DNA of 64,000 nt from Ramlibacter henchirensis (GTDB lineage: Bacteria > Pseudomonadota > Gammaproteobacteria > Burkholderiales > Burkholderiaceae_C). Shown here in pieces: positions 1 to 9,200 of the stretch. The first letter of the stretch is position 1. The number at the start of each line of letters is the position of its first letter. A program made the position numbers and the translations under genes. The notes under the pieces are model-generated. The model was not told the DNA's origin, searched no databases, and worked only from the letters and a program-made list of their open reading frames with translations. The stretch lies in NCBI RefSeq assembly GCF_004682015.1, contig NZ_SMLM01000001.1, forward strand, positions 1,054,001 to 1,118,000, read 5' to 3'.

Positions 1-71
1 GTGGCCAGAGGAAGCGGCCCGGCGCAGCCGGCCAGCAGGCCGCAGCAGAGCAGCACGCTAGCGGCGCGCAT
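1..71 (-). CDS. Lipoprotein, N-terminus only (cut by left window edge)
   Basis: Reading leftward from an ATG at 71, the first 23 codons give a short basic start (MRAAS), a hydrophobic core and a lipobox ending LAGC at about residue 16. This is the pattern of a signal-peptidase-II-processed lipoprotein. The ATG lies inside the last codons of the preceding minus-strand gene, whose stop is at 58-60, so the two genes overlap by 14 bases and are probably translationally coupled. The protein continues beyond the left edge, so its family cannot be told. The signal is visible in sequence; the operon relation is inferred from the overlap. Confidence 0.6.
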   Translation of the reverse strand, partial: MRAASVLLCCGLLAGCAGPLPLA

Positions 72-888
72 CGCCGTCCTCCATGTAGTCGAACACGACC
101 AGCGTGTCGTCAGGCCAGCTGCGGTCGCCCAGCGGCAGGAAGTAGGTGCGGTCCAGCAGCACCTCGCAGTCGCAGAACTGCAGCTCTTGCGCGAGCGTCG
201 GCGTGTCGATCGCCGCGGCGTAAAGGCGGCTCGCCGGGACCATCTCGCGGCGCGCGCCGGACACCAGCGTGACGCCGAAGACCGGCCGCTCGGCGAAGAA
301 CAGATAACGGTTCTCCGGGTTGTCGCAGTACGCCGGCGAGCTGGAGATCTCGCTGAAGATGCGCGTGATGAACGAGGGGCTGTTGGAGTACAGGCCCGCC
401 TCCATGCCCACCTGGCACTCCAGGCGCAGGTCGCCCAGCCGGCGCGTGTCCGGCGGCAGGCCGGGCGTGCGCACCTCGGCGCGCCAGGTCATGGTCAGCG
501 CCTTGCGGTCGGGCGTCACCATCGCGTTCTCGTCCCACGCCTTCTGGTCGCGCGCGAGCACGAAGGTGCGGTCGGGCGCGACGGGGATCGGCGTTTCGAT
601 CGTCTTGCCCAGTACGAGCAGCTCCAGCTTGTCGAGGCTCACGCCCGGCTTGCGGGGCAGCAGCTTGAAGCGCAGCTGGCCTTGCGGCGACTTCGCGCGG
701 TTGCGCTCGAACAGGTCGATGCCGCGCACCATCCGCCGGTACGACTTCTCGACCGGGTCGGGGTTGCCCTTGGAGCTGATCGTCACGCCCGGCAGCGTGG
801 CGGGCGGCGGCTGCGCGGGCGCCTGGGCCAGGGCCGGGGCCGCGGCAAGCCAGGCCGGCAGAAGAAATCGGTGAAGCAACCGGACCAT
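58..888 (-). CDS. Exported protein of unknown function
   Basis: A 276-residue protein beginning with a clear Sec signal peptide: basic MVRLLHR, a hydrophobic stretch and a likely cleavage after ALA near residue 21, then a Pro/Ala-rich stretch. The mature part is soluble-looking, with several cysteines in the second half (around LRLECQVG, SPAYCDNP and FCDCEVLL) that could form periplasmic disulfides. I chose the ATG at 888 because the signal peptide starts there; an in-frame ATG at 939 would add 17 residues that spoil the signal. I do not recognise the family. It ends overlapping a lipoprotein gene and follows a hydrolase gene with a 58-bp gap, so the three may form one minus-strand unit. Confidence 0.75.
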   Translation of the reverse strand: MVRLLHRFLLPAWLAAAPALAQAPAQPPPATLPGVTISSKGNPDPVEKSYRRMVRGIDLFERNRAKSPQGQLRFKLLPRKPGVSLDKLELLVLGKTIETPIPVAPDRTFVLARDQKAWDENAMVTPDRKALTMTWRAEVRTPGLPPDTRRLGDLRLECQVGMEAGLYSNSPSFITRIFSEISSSPAYCDNPENRYLFFAERPVFGVTLVSGARREMVPASRLYAAAIDTPTLAQELQFCDCEVLLDRTYFLPLGDRSWPDDTLVVFDYMEDGDARR

Positions 889-946
889 GGCGGCAACGTA
901 GCCCCGCACCTGCGGCGGGCGCGTGCGTGCGATTCGCAATCGGCTG

Positions 947-1645
947 TCAGGCGGCGCTGCTCGGCCGTGCCGCCTGGTCCATCCAGCCGCAGAGCGCGCC
1001 GACCAGTTCCTCGAGCACGTCGGACGCCGTTCGGCCCGAACTGACGAGCACGTCGAAGCCGTGGTCGGCGCCCTCGACCACGTGGAGAGTGGCGAGCGAC
1101 CCGAGCCCTTCGGTGACCTGGCGGATCAGCTGCAGGTCGGCCAGCGTGTCGCGCGTCCCTTGCAGGAAGAGCATCGGCACGCGGACTTCGGCCAGGTGCC
1201 CGGCGCGCGAGGTGGACGGTTTCCCGGCCGGGTGCAGCGGAAAGCCGAAGAACGCCAGGCCGCGGACGCCCGGCAGTGGCTCCAGCGCCTGCGCCTGCGA
1301 CGTCATGCGGCCCCCGAAAGACTTGCCGCCGGCGAACAGCGGCACGCCGGACAGTCGCGTCGCTGCTTCACGCACCGCGGCACGCACGCAGGCATGGGCC
1401 ACCGCGGGCGGGTCGGTCCGGCGAGCACCCTGTTCCATGTACGGAAACTGGTAGCGCAACACCGCGACGCCGCGGGCGCACAAGGCTTGCGCGACGGCCG
1501 CGAGAAAACGATGGCGCATGCCCGCGCCGGCGCCGTGGGCCATGATCAATGCGGCGCGAGGTGTGTCCGGCGCATCGAGCAGCGCCGACACCGTCCCGCC
1601 GTCCGGCAACTTCACCTCCAACGCTTGCGAAGGTTCGGGGCTCAT
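947..1645 (-). CDS. Alpha/beta hydrolase, KANL3/Tex30-type dienelactone hydrolase fold
   Basis: A 232-residue cytoplasmic alpha/beta hydrolase. Visible landmarks are the oxyanion-region motif MAHGAGAGM near residue 35, a nucleophile elbow GGKSFGG near residue 106 with Ser as the expected nucleophile, a late Asp in LQGTRDTL and the catalytic His in GADHGF near residue 200. This order (Ser, Asp, His) and the short length match the KANL3/Tex30-like branch, often labelled alpha/beta family hydrolase. The substrate is not known for this branch and nothing in the neighbourhood fixes it. It is the first gene of a possible three-gene minus-strand run with the exported protein and lipoprotein that follow. 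No convincing Shine-Dalgarno sequence precedes the ATG. Confidence 0.85.
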   Translation of the reverse strand: MSPEPSQALEVKLPDGGTVSALLDAPDTPRAALIMAHGAGAGMRHRFLAAVAQALCARGVAVLRYQFPYMEQGARRTDPPAVAHACVRAAVREAATRLSGVPLFAGGKSFGGRMTSQAQALEPLPGVRGLAFFGFPLHPAGKPSTSRAGHLAEVRVPMLFLQGTRDTLADLQLIRQVTEGLGSLATLHVVEGADHGFDVLVSSGRTASDVLEELVGALCGWMDQAARPSSAA

Positions 1646-1723
1646 GGCTCGGACGATACGCGCCCGCAGCGGCGATGGACGGTCAGCTCGCGCGAGCAGA
1701 TGCGCTGAGCCCGGACCGGCCGC

Positions 1724-2344
1724 CTAGCCCCTCGGACGCTGCAGCTCCGGCCAGGCGAGCGACGGCAGGTGATGCCAGTCCTGCTCGCGCAGCGCCGCGA
1801 GGCAGTCGTAGAGGCGCGTGAGTGCGCCGTGCCGATGCGCCCAGTCGATCTGCGCGCGCAGCGTGAGCTGCTTGCGCAATTCGGGCGTCTGCTTCCAGGC
1901 GTGGGCCGGGACCGGCTCGGGCGCGCGCAGGACGCGCCCGTGCTCGCGCAACTCCGGCAGCAGCAGGTAGACGCAGCGCCAAGGGCCGGGCAGGGGACAC
2001 AGGCGTGCGTTGGTGCGCGTGAGCTGCAGCACCTGGTCCAGCGTGACGGCGGTGCGCCGCCCCGAGGGCGCGGGGAGTTCCAGCCGCCGCCGCGCTGGTT
2101 TCTGCGGCAATTGGCTGCTCGCCGCCGCCCGTGCGATCACGTGCCGGGCCGCGACCGCGGCGCTCGCGCGCCACCTCGCGATCTGCTGGTCCAGGGCGAC
2201 GCACGATGCGTGGTAGTCGCGCCAGGCCGCTTCGCTGGGGTCCTCGACGCCGGGCGGCACCAGGGCGCGCTCTTCCGCGCGGTGCGAACGCCGCGGATCG
2301 AAGCTGCCACCGGGTTGCGAAACGTCGGTCAATGTGCGCCCCAT
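1724..2344 (-). CDS. Hypothetical cytoplasmic protein
   Basis: A 206-residue protein without signal peptide or membrane segments, rich in Arg, Ala and Leu, with a Trp-containing C-terminal half (YDCLAALREQDWHHL). I do not recognise a domain. The reading frame is preferred over overlapping ones because its third-position GC and amino-acid composition look like a normal protein, whereas the longer overlapping minus-strand frame is Arg/Ala low-complexity. It stands alone between the hydrolase gene and the DUF3606 gene, both on the same strand. Confidence 0.55.
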   Translation of the reverse strand: MGRTLTDVSQPGGSFDPRRSHRAEERALVPPGVEDPSEAAWRDYHASCVALDQQIARWRASAAVAARHVIARAAASSQLPQKPARRRLELPAPSGRRTAVTLDQVLQLTRTNARLCPLPGPWRCVYLLLPELREHGRVLRAPEPVPAHAWKQTPELRKQLTLRAQIDWAHRHGALTRLYDCLAALREQDWHHLPSLAWPELQRPRG

Positions 2345-2424
2345 GCGGCCCCAGGCCGGAGGTCATATTCAGGTCGCGGACGTGTACGGTGTGTTGCCAA
2401 GCCCGCGGGAATTACTGCAGATAT

Positions 2425-2447
2425 GGCTGAGTGTTACGAGCTCAGCC
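2425..2447. repeat. Stem-loop downstream of the DUF3606 gene
   Basis: A perfect 7-bp inverted repeat, GGCTGAG and CTCAGCC, separated by 9 bases, lies about 30 bases after the minus-strand stop of the DUF3606 gene. There is no T-run on either side, so it is not a classical intrinsic terminator. It may protect or pause the transcript end. Confidence 0.35.
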
Positions 2448-2476
2448 GTTTGCGCGTGCGCCGGGACGCTGCGCGA

Positions 2477-2689
2477 TCAGCGCGAGCTCGGTCTTTCGCT
2501 GGCCTGCTGCCGCTTCATGGCCAGGTGCTCGCGCACATGGTCGGCGCGGCTGCCCACGGCGGCCACCGCTTCCTTGACGTTCTTCTCGCTGGTGTTGAAG
2601 TGCCGGGCCCACACGCACAACTCCCAGTCGTACGTGACGTCGATGTGTTCGACCTTCGCCCCGGTCGTGTTCCTGCTGTTGCCGGACAT
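2477..2689 (-). CDS. DUF3606 domain protein
   Basis: A 70-residue protein. The middle (WARHFNTSEKNVKEAVAAVG, about residues 27-46, then RADHVREHL) fits the DUF3606 family, small single-domain proteins of about 60 residues common in Burkholderiales and rhizobia. Their function is unknown. The ATG at 2689 is supported by AAGGA about 8 bases upstream. A much longer upstream extension of the same frame exists, but it is Arg/Ala-rich and runs across the infA leader, so I rejected it. The short Ser/Arg tail is typical of the family's variable end. Confidence 0.8.
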   Translation of the reverse strand: MSGNSRNTTGAKVEHIDVTYDWELCVWARHFNTSEKNVKEAVAAVGSRADHVREHLAMKRQQASERPSSR

Positions 2690-3082
2690 GGGTCGGTTTC
2701 CTTCGAGGATCTGGTTGGCATGCATCCTAGGCAGGCTCTGCGGCGCACCCTGTAGGACGCTGCTGATCGCGCTTGCGGGCGACGCGGACGAAAGAGCGCG
2801 CGCCCCTTTCGATGCTTTTCCCGTGGGCGGCAAGGCCTCTGGTGCGCGCCTAAAATAACGGCCGTTTTCCGGGGCAACGCGCAACGTCACGTGCTCCGGA
2901 CGCGGGCCCCGCCTTCCACGAAGGCACCGCCGGCCCGCAGCGCCCCGGCCTCGTGCCGGCCCCTCAACCCCGGAACGCTTGCGTGCCGCCGCCATGGACG
3001 GCACGACGCCGCGTGGGGACATGCGCGGGCAGGGCCGGGCGCCCACGACGCACATGCCAACGCAGCAGGAGGAACAGTCGTC
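2690..3082. other. 393-bp intergenic region between DUF3606 and infA
   Basis: This is the only gap over 300 bases in the window. It separates two divergent genes and should hold both promoters. On the plus strand a TAAAAT hexamer at 2851-2856, followed by the palindrome AACGGCCGTT (2857-2866), is the best -10 candidate for infA. That would leave a leader of over 200 bases. Within that leader GTGCCG (2983-2988) can pair with CGGCAC (2999-3004). I see no convincing -35 box and no gene here. Confidence 0.4.
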
Positions 3083-3343
3083 ATGGCCAAGGAAGATCTG
3101 ATCGAGATGCGCGGAAGGGTCGAGGAAGTGCTGCCCGATTCGCGTTACCGCGTGGTACTGGACAACGGGCACAACCTGGTGGCCTACAGCGGCGGCAAGA
3201 TGCGCAAGAACCACATCCGCATCATCGCCGGCGACTACGTGACGCTGGAGCTCTCGCCGTACGACCTGAACAAGGGGCGCATCATGTTCCGGCACCTGCC
3301 GCAGCGTGACGGCGCGTTCGCGGCGCCGCAGCGGCGGCGCTGA
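3083..3343 (+). CDS. infA: Translation initiation factor IF-1 (stand-alone copy)
   Basis: An 86-residue IF-1. The S1/OB-fold is complete: [20 protein letters not shown] at the start, the RNA-binding [10 protein letters not shown] stretch near residue 38, [13 protein letters not shown] and KGRIMFR near residue 65. IF-1 binds the 30S A site with IF-2 and IF-3 during initiation. Usual length is about 72 residues; here a 13-residue tail rich in Gln and Arg is added. The ATG has a strong AGGAGGA nine bases upstream. It lies alone rather than in a ribosomal protein operon, which fits the second infA copy carried by many Burkholderiales. It converges on the peptidase gene with a 15-bp gap. Confidence 0.95.
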   Translation: MAKEDLIEMRGRVEEVLPDSRYRVVLDNGHNLVAYSGGKMRKNHIRIIAGDYVTLELSPYDLNKGRIMFRHLPQRDGAFAAPQRRR

Positions 3344-3358
3344 GTTCCAGCTCCAGAC

Positions 3359-4795
3359 TCAGGGCTTCGCAGCCCCGTCCAACCTCCGCGAAAGTTGATC
3401 CAGCACCGGCCGGATCCCCGCCCCCACCTGGATCTGCGGATTCGAGAACCCGTCGGGCTTGCCCGCCTCGTCCTCGCGCCGCTTGATCACCGGCACGGCC
3501 GCCGCGAAGGCTTGCTCGAACGAATGGGTGGCGCGCAGCTGTTCGTGGAACACGGCGCGGCCGAAGAAGGTGAGCTCGGACTTGCGGCCGCAGCCGTACG
3601 ACGTATGTTCCGGGTCCGCCGCCGTCATCACCAGCGTGGTGTCGCCCGCGAGCGGCTGCACCCATCCGCCCGAGTAGCAGGCCGAGACGGCGATCACGCG
3701 ATGACGAATACCGGCCGCGTCGAGGGCCTGGCGCAGGTCCTGCGGAGTCAGGCCCGGCACCTGCAGTGGCCAGTGCTCCGCCGCCAACTGGAAATTGCTG
3801 GCGCCGTGCGACGTCAGGTAGACCACCAGCACGTCCTGCTCGCGGTCCATGCGCTGGGCCAGTGCCGAGATCGCGCGCTGCAGGTTGAGCGGCGTGGCCC
3901 AGGGCAGCGAGTCGGCGGTGCGCGCATGGTTCACCAGCCGCAGCACGCGGCCCTGGGCCTCGAAGCGGTCGGCCAGGACGCCGGCCACCATGTCGCTCTC
4001 GCGCAGGAACACGTCCTCGTAGGCGTAAGGCGCGAACACCAGGCCGTACACGTCGACCACGCCGGGGCGCTGCGGGGCCAGGCCTTGCACCGACTCCTGC
4101 CAGAGGGCTTGCTGGCGCTCGAAGGTCTCCTGGGTCAGCGACAGCCGAGGGCGGTCATCGCGTTCGCGGATCGCCTCCCAGGCGCTGTCCCGGAAATGCC
4201 AGGCGCCCAGCAGTGACAGCCCGAACAGCGCGCTCGTGAGCGCGACCAGCCGCCATCGGCGCAACCCGAACTGCACGCCGAGCCAGAGCTGGATGAGCAA
4301 GCCCCACACGATCAGGCCGATGAACAAGGTCCAGGCCACGGCGCCGGAGGCGAGCCACGACGGGATCGCATCCCGCGCATGGGCGATGTTCAGCGCCTCG
4401 CCGGCGAGCAGCAGCGGCACGGTGCCGACGAACGAAAGAAGGAACCAGGTGGCCACACCCGCGGGTCGTGGCGCGGACGCCGCGGAACGGTGGCGCCACA
4501 GTGCGGCCCAGACCAGCAGGGCGGAGAGTCCGCTGCTCCACCACGGGATCAGCCAGCCGCGCAGGTCGAACTCGGCGGGGCCGGGCACCTCGAGGCGGCC
4601 GAGGGCGAGCTCCAGCAGCACGACGCCGGCGACGACGGCCAGCAGTTGCCACGGAGCGGGCTGGTGGCCCGCCACCCGGGCCTGCACCAGGAAGCCGGTG
4701 CGGAGTCCTTCGCGGATCCACCGGGCCAGGCCCAGCCGGCCTTCCGGCTGCGAAGCGGCGGGGGCGACCGTGGCGGCCGCCTGCACATCGTTCAT
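3359..4795 (-). CDS. Membrane-anchored C13-family (legumain/caspase-like) peptidase
   Basis: A 478-residue protein in two parts. Residues about 45-200 contain several hydrophobic segments with Trp-rich edges, consistent with four to five membrane spans. The second half is a soluble domain of the peptidase C13 type: a beta strand ending in TSHGAS (His330) and another ending in SACYSGG (Cys373) supply the expected His-Cys dyad, followed by MTAADPEHTSYGCG. Family members cut after Asn or Asp in eukaryotes; bacterial substrates are largely unknown. It lies 59 bases behind the RND efflux operon on the same strand and may be co-transcribed. Its ribosome binding site lies in a hairpin (see the separate entry). 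Confidence 0.8.
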   Translation of the reverse strand: MNDVQAAATVAPAASQPEGRLGLARWIREGLRTGFLVQARVAGHQPAPWQLLAVVAGVVLLELALGRLEVPGPAEFDLRGWLIPWWSSGLSALLVWAALWRHRSAASAPRPAGVATWFLLSFVGTVPLLLAGEALNIAHARDAIPSWLASGAVAWTLFIGLIVWGLLIQLWLGVQFGLRRWRLVALTSALFGLSLLGAWHFRDSAWEAIRERDDRPRLSLTQETFERQQALWQESVQGLAPQRPGVVDVYGLVFAPYAYEDVFLRESDMVAGVLADRFEAQGRVLRLVNHARTADSLPWATPLNLQRAISALAQRMDREQDVLVVYLTSHGASNFQLAAEHWPLQVPGLTPQDLRQALDAAGIRHRVIAVSACYSGGWVQPLAGDTTLVMTAADPEHTSYGCGRKSELTFFGRAVFHEQLRATHSFEQAFAAAVPVIKRREDEAGKPDGFSNPQIQVGAGIRPVLDQLSRRLDGAAKP

Positions 4796-4802
4796 GAGGG
4801 TC

Positions 4803-4824
4803 CCCCTGCGTTTGTCTGCAGGGG
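4803..4824 (-). promoter_or_regulatory. Hairpin overlapping the peptidase ribosome binding site
   Basis: Perfect 7-bp arms CCCCTGC (4803-4809) and GCAGGGG (4818-4824) with an 8-base loop. Read on the minus strand, the second arm contains the AGGGGGA that serves as Shine-Dalgarno sequence for the peptidase ATG at 4795. Folding would mask ribosome binding. It could alternatively be a weak end signal for the efflux operon upstream, but there is no U-run. Confidence 0.4.
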
Positions 4825-4854
4825 AAGTCTAGTCAAGAAGACCGTACGCCGGCC

Positions 4855-6252
4855 TTACGGTGAGGCCGCGGACTCGGTCCAGCCCCCGCCCAGCGCGCGG
4901 TACAGCAGGACCTGGTTCTGCAGCCGCGCGAGCCGCGTCTGGATCTCGGCCTGCTGCGCGGTGAACAGCGAGCGCTGCGCATCGAGCAGGTCCAGCGTGC
5001 TGGCCACGCCGGCGTCGAAGCGCATCTGCGACAGCTTCGCGCGGATGGTCTCGGCCTGCGCCACGTTGGTCTGCGCTTCCAGCTGCTCGGTGAGCGTCGC
5101 GCGGCCGGCCAGCGCATCCGACACCTCGCGGAAGGCCGTCTGGATCGCGCGCTCGTACTGCGCGACTGCGATGTCGCGCGACACATTCGCCGACGCCAGC
5201 CCGGCCTGGTTGCGGCCCGCATCGAAGATCGGCAGCAGCAGCGAAGGCGCGATCGTGTAGGCCCAGGAGCCGCCGCCGTCGAAGAGGCCGGACAGCTGGT
5301 TGCTCGCGCGTCCCGCCTGCGCGGTGAGCGTGATGCGCGGGAAGAACGCGGCGCGCGCCGCGCCGATGTTGGCGTTGGCTGCGACCAGCAGCTGCTCGGC
5401 CTGGCGCACGTCGGGGCGCGACACCAGCACGTCGGACGGGACGCCCGCGGGCACGTCGGGAAGCGTGATCGCTGCCATCGTGGTGCCGGTCTGGAAGTCG
5501 GGCGGCAGCGGCTGGCCGACCAGCAGGGCCAGCGCGTTCAGGTCCGCCGCGCGCTGGCGCTGCCCCTGCGCGAGCGCGGCGCGCGCGGTCTCGGCCAGCG
5601 ACTGCGCGAGGCGCAGGTCCAGCTCGGACGAGACGCCGTTGTCGAAGCGCAGCTTCACGAGGCGCAGCGATTCCTGCCGGGTGGCGAGGGTCTGCTGCGT
5701 CAGCGCGAGCAGTTCCTCGTCGGCGACCAGCGCGAGCCACGCGTTGGCGACCGATCCCACCAGCGCGATCTGCGCCGCCTTGCGCCCTTCCTCCGTGGCC
5801 AGGTACTGGGCCAGCGCGGCCTGGGACAGGCTGGCGATGCGGCCGAAGAAGTCGATCTCCCATGCGGTGAACGCCAGGCCCGCCTGGAAGCTGCTGACCT
5901 GGTCGCCGGTGACCGGGTTCGGCGCGCGGCTGGCGTTGACGCCGGCGCCCACGGTGGGATACCGGTCGGCGCGGCGGATGTCGTACTGCGCGCGCGCCTG
6001 CTCGATGTTGAGGACCGCCACGCGCAGGTCGCGGTTGGACGAGAGCGCCGTCCCGATCAGGCCGCGCAGTCTTTCATCGGTGAAGAAGCGCTGCCAGTCC
6101 AGGCTGCGCGCCGGCGCGCCTTCGGTCGCGGACGGGTAGGGGAACGCAGTGGCGACCGGAGCGGCAGGGCGCTCGTATGTCGGAATGAACGAGCAGCCCG
6201 CCAGCACGGCGGCGGCGATCGGAGCGAGCAGGCGAATCCGCAGTCCGCTCAT
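4855..6252 (-). CDS. RND efflux outer-membrane channel, OprM/NodT family lipoprotein
   Basis: A 465-residue TolC-like channel. It starts with a lipoprotein signal (MSGLRIRLLAPI, then lipobox LAGC near residue 20) and has the OprM/NodT hallmark order: SIPTYERP-like start, LDWQRFFTDERLR, NRDLRVAVLNIEQARAQYDI, and in the second half the internal repeat ending LLPIFDAGRNQAGLASANV. It forms the outer-membrane exit duct of the tripartite pump encoded just upstream. The ATG overlaps the pump gene stop as ATGA (6249-6252), indicating coupling. Longer forms of this frame running into the pump gene are not real because they read the pump antiframe. Close to AdeK/OprM in general design; the exact orthologue is not assigned. 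Confidence 0.93.
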   Translation of the reverse strand: MSGLRIRLLAPIAAAVLAGCSFIPTYERPAAPVATAFPYPSATEGAPARSLDWQRFFTDERLRGLIGTALSSNRDLRVAVLNIEQARAQYDIRRADRYPTVGAGVNASRAPNPVTGDQVSSFQAGLAFTAWEIDFFGRIASLSQAALAQYLATEEGRKAAQIALVGSVANAWLALVADEELLALTQQTLATRQESLRLVKLRFDNGVSSELDLRLAQSLAETARAALAQGQRQRAADLNALALLVGQPLPPDFQTGTTMAAITLPDVPAGVPSDVLVSRPDVRQAEQLLVAANANIGAARAAFFPRITLTAQAGRASNQLSGLFDGGGSWAYTIAPSLLLPIFDAGRNQAGLASANVSRDIAVAQYERAIQTAFREVSDALAGRATLTEQLEAQTNVAQAETIRAKLSQMRFDAGVASTLDLLDAQRSLFTAQQAEIQTRLARLQNQVLLYRALGGGWTESAASP

Positions 6253-9200
6253 ACCTGGTCCCCCACGGTGGCGCCGCGCGGCAGCTCGGGCCCGAACTCG
6301 TGCGCGTGCAGCTTCCGCTGCCGCTCGCTGCCGCGGAAGATGCCGCGCACCACGACGAAGAAGACCGGCACGAAGAACACCGCCAGGCCGGTGCCCGTAA
6401 GCATGCCGCCCAGCACGCCGGTGCCGATGGCGCGCTGGCTGGCCGAGCCGGCGCCGGTGGCGATGGCCAGCGGCAGCACGCCCAGGCCGAAGGCCATCGA
6501 CGTCATGATGATGGGCCGGAACCGCAGGTGCGCGGCCGCCAGCGCGGACTCGATCACGCTCTTGCCCTGGGCCTGCAGGTCCTTGGCGAACTCGATGATC
6601 AGGATGGCGTTCTTGGCCGACAGGCCGATGATGGTGATCAGGCCGACCTGGAAGTACACGTCGTTCGCGTAGCCGCGCAGGAAGCTCGCCAGCAGCACGC
6701 CGATCACGCCCAGGGGCACCACCAGGATCACCGCCAGCGGGATCGACCAGCTCTCGTACAGCGCGGCCAGACAGAGGAACACCGCCAGGATCGCGAAGCC
6801 GTAAAGGATGAGCGCTTGCGCGCCCGCCAGCTTCTCCTCGCGCGACTGGCCCGTCCACTCGAACGCGAAGCCGGGCGGCAGCTTTGCCGCGAGCTGCTCC
6901 ATCTCCGCCATCGCGGCGCCGCTGCTGAATCCCGGCGCGGCCGCGCCCGAGATGCGCATCGCCGGATAGCCGTTGTAGCGCACGGTCTGCATCGCGCCGG
7001 TCACCCAGCGCGTGCTGGCAAAGGCGGACAGCGGCACCGGCCGGCCCTGGTTGCCGACCGCGTTGAGCCGCAGCAGGTCCTCCGGCTGCATGCGCGCCGG
7101 CGCGTCGGCCTGCACGATGACGCGTTGCAGGCGGCCGCGGTTGGGAAAGTCGTTGATGTAGGCCGAGCCCAGCGCGGTGGACAGCACGCTGTTGATCGCG
7201 TCGAAGCCCACGCCGAGGGCCTGGGCCTTGTCGCGATCGATGTCCAGTTGCAGTTGCGGCGCGTCCTCCAGGCCGTCGGGGCGCACCTGCGTCAGCACCT
7301 TGCTCTGCGACGCCATCCCGAGCAGCTGGTTGCGCGCGGCGATCAGCGCCTCGCGGCCGTTGCCGCCGCGGTCCTGCAGGCGGAAGTTGAATCCCGAGGC
7401 GGTGCCCAGCTCCGGGATCGGCGGCGGGCTCAGCGGGAAGATGAAGGCGTCGCGGATCGACGACAGCGCGCCGAACGCGCGGCCGGCCACGGCCTGCGCC
7501 GACGAGCCTTCGGCGCCCCGCTCGTCCCAGGGCTTGAGCGTGACGAACGCGAGGGCCGCGTTCTGCCCCTGGCCGGAGAACGAGAAGCCGAGCACGCCCA
7601 CCATGCTCTGGACTTCGGGCTGCTTGAGGATGAAGCCCTCCACCTGCTCCATCACGCTGCGCGTGCGCTCCTGCGTCGCGCCCGGCGGCAGCTGCACGTT
7701 CACGATGATGTAGCCCTGGTCCTCCTGCGGCAGGAACGAGGTCGGCAGGCGGTTGTAGAGCAGGGCGGCGACGCCGCCGATGGCGCCGTACAGGATCAGG
7801 TACCAGGGCGCGCGGCGCAGCATGCGGGCGACCACGCCCTCGTAGCCGTGGGCCGTGCGCTTGAAGCTGCGGTTGAACCAGCCGAAGAAGCCGCGCTTCT
7901 CCACGTGGTGGCCCTTCTCCACGGGCTTGAGCAGCGTCGCACACAGCGCCGGCGTGAGCGACAGCGCCATGAACGCGGAGAACGCGATCGAGGACACCAT
8001 CACCGCCGAGAACTGGCGGTAGATGTTGCCGGTGGACCCCGCGAAGAAGGCCAGCGGCACGAACACCGAGATCAGCACCACCGTCACGCCGATGATGGCG
8101 CCCTGGATCTGGCCCATCGCCTTGCGGGTGGCGGCGCGCGGCGGCAGGCCTTCCTCGCTCATGATGCGCTCGACGTTCTCGACCACCACGATGGCGTCGT
8201 CCACCACGATGCCGATCACCAGCACCATGCCGAACATGGTGAGCACGTTGATCGAGAAGCCCAGGGCCAGCAGCGTCGCGAACGTGCCCAGCAGCGCGAC
8301 CGGCACCACCAGCGTCGGGATGATGGTGTAGCGCCAGTTCTGCAGGAACAGGAACATCACCAGGAACACCAGGGCCACGGCTTCCAGCAAGGTCTCCACC
8401 ACCTGCGAGATGGAGATGCGCACGAAGCGCGAACTGTCATACGGGATGTCCCACTTCATCCCCGCCGGGAAGTAGGGCGCCAGCTCGCCCATGCGCTTGC
8501 GCACCGCGTCGGCGGTCGCCAGCGCGTTGCCGGTGGGCGAGAGCTGCACGCCGATGCCGGTGGAGGGCTTGCCGTTCAGGCGCGCCGAGGTGGCGAAGGT
8601 CTGCGCGTTGAGTTCCACCCGCGCGACGTCCTTGAGCCGCACCGTCGAGCCGTCGGTGTTGGCACGAAGGACGATGTTCTTGAACTGGTCGACCGAGCCG
8701 AGCTGCCCGCCGACGACCACGGTGGCCGCGACGCCCTGGCCCGACACGTTGGGCAGGTCGCCGATGGTGCCGGAGGACACCTGCGCGTTCTGCGCGCGGA
8801 TGGCCGCGTTCACCTCCGTGGCCGAGAGGTTGTAGCCGACCAGCTTCTCGGGGTCGATCCACACCCGCATCGCGGCCTCGGTGCCGAACAGCTGGGCCTG
8901 GCCGACGCCGGGGATGCGCTGGATCTCGGGCAGCACGTTGCGCGAGGCGTAGTCGCCCAGGTCCACCGGCGTCCAGTTCGGGTCGTCCGAGGACAGGATG
9001 GCGAACAGCAGGAAGTTCGATCGCGACTTCTCCACGCGAACGCCCTGCTGCGTCACTGCGGCAGGCAGGCGCGGCGCGGCGCGCGAGAGCCGGTTCTGCA
9101 CGTCCACCTGCGCCAGGTCGGCGTCCGTGCCGGGCTCGAACGTGATGGTGATCTGCCCCAGGCCGTTGGCCTGCGCCACCGACTCCATGTAGATCAGGCC

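Noticed and set aside
2690..3295. Upstream extension of the DUF3606 frame to 272 residues
   Set aside because: The added part overlaps infA antisense and is low-complexity. The ATG at 2689 has its own ribosome site and gives the normal family length.
6253..7944. Long N-terminal extension of the outer-membrane channel frame
   Set aside because: It lies within the pump gene in another frame on the same strand. The lipoprotein signal and ATGA overlap fix the start at 6252.
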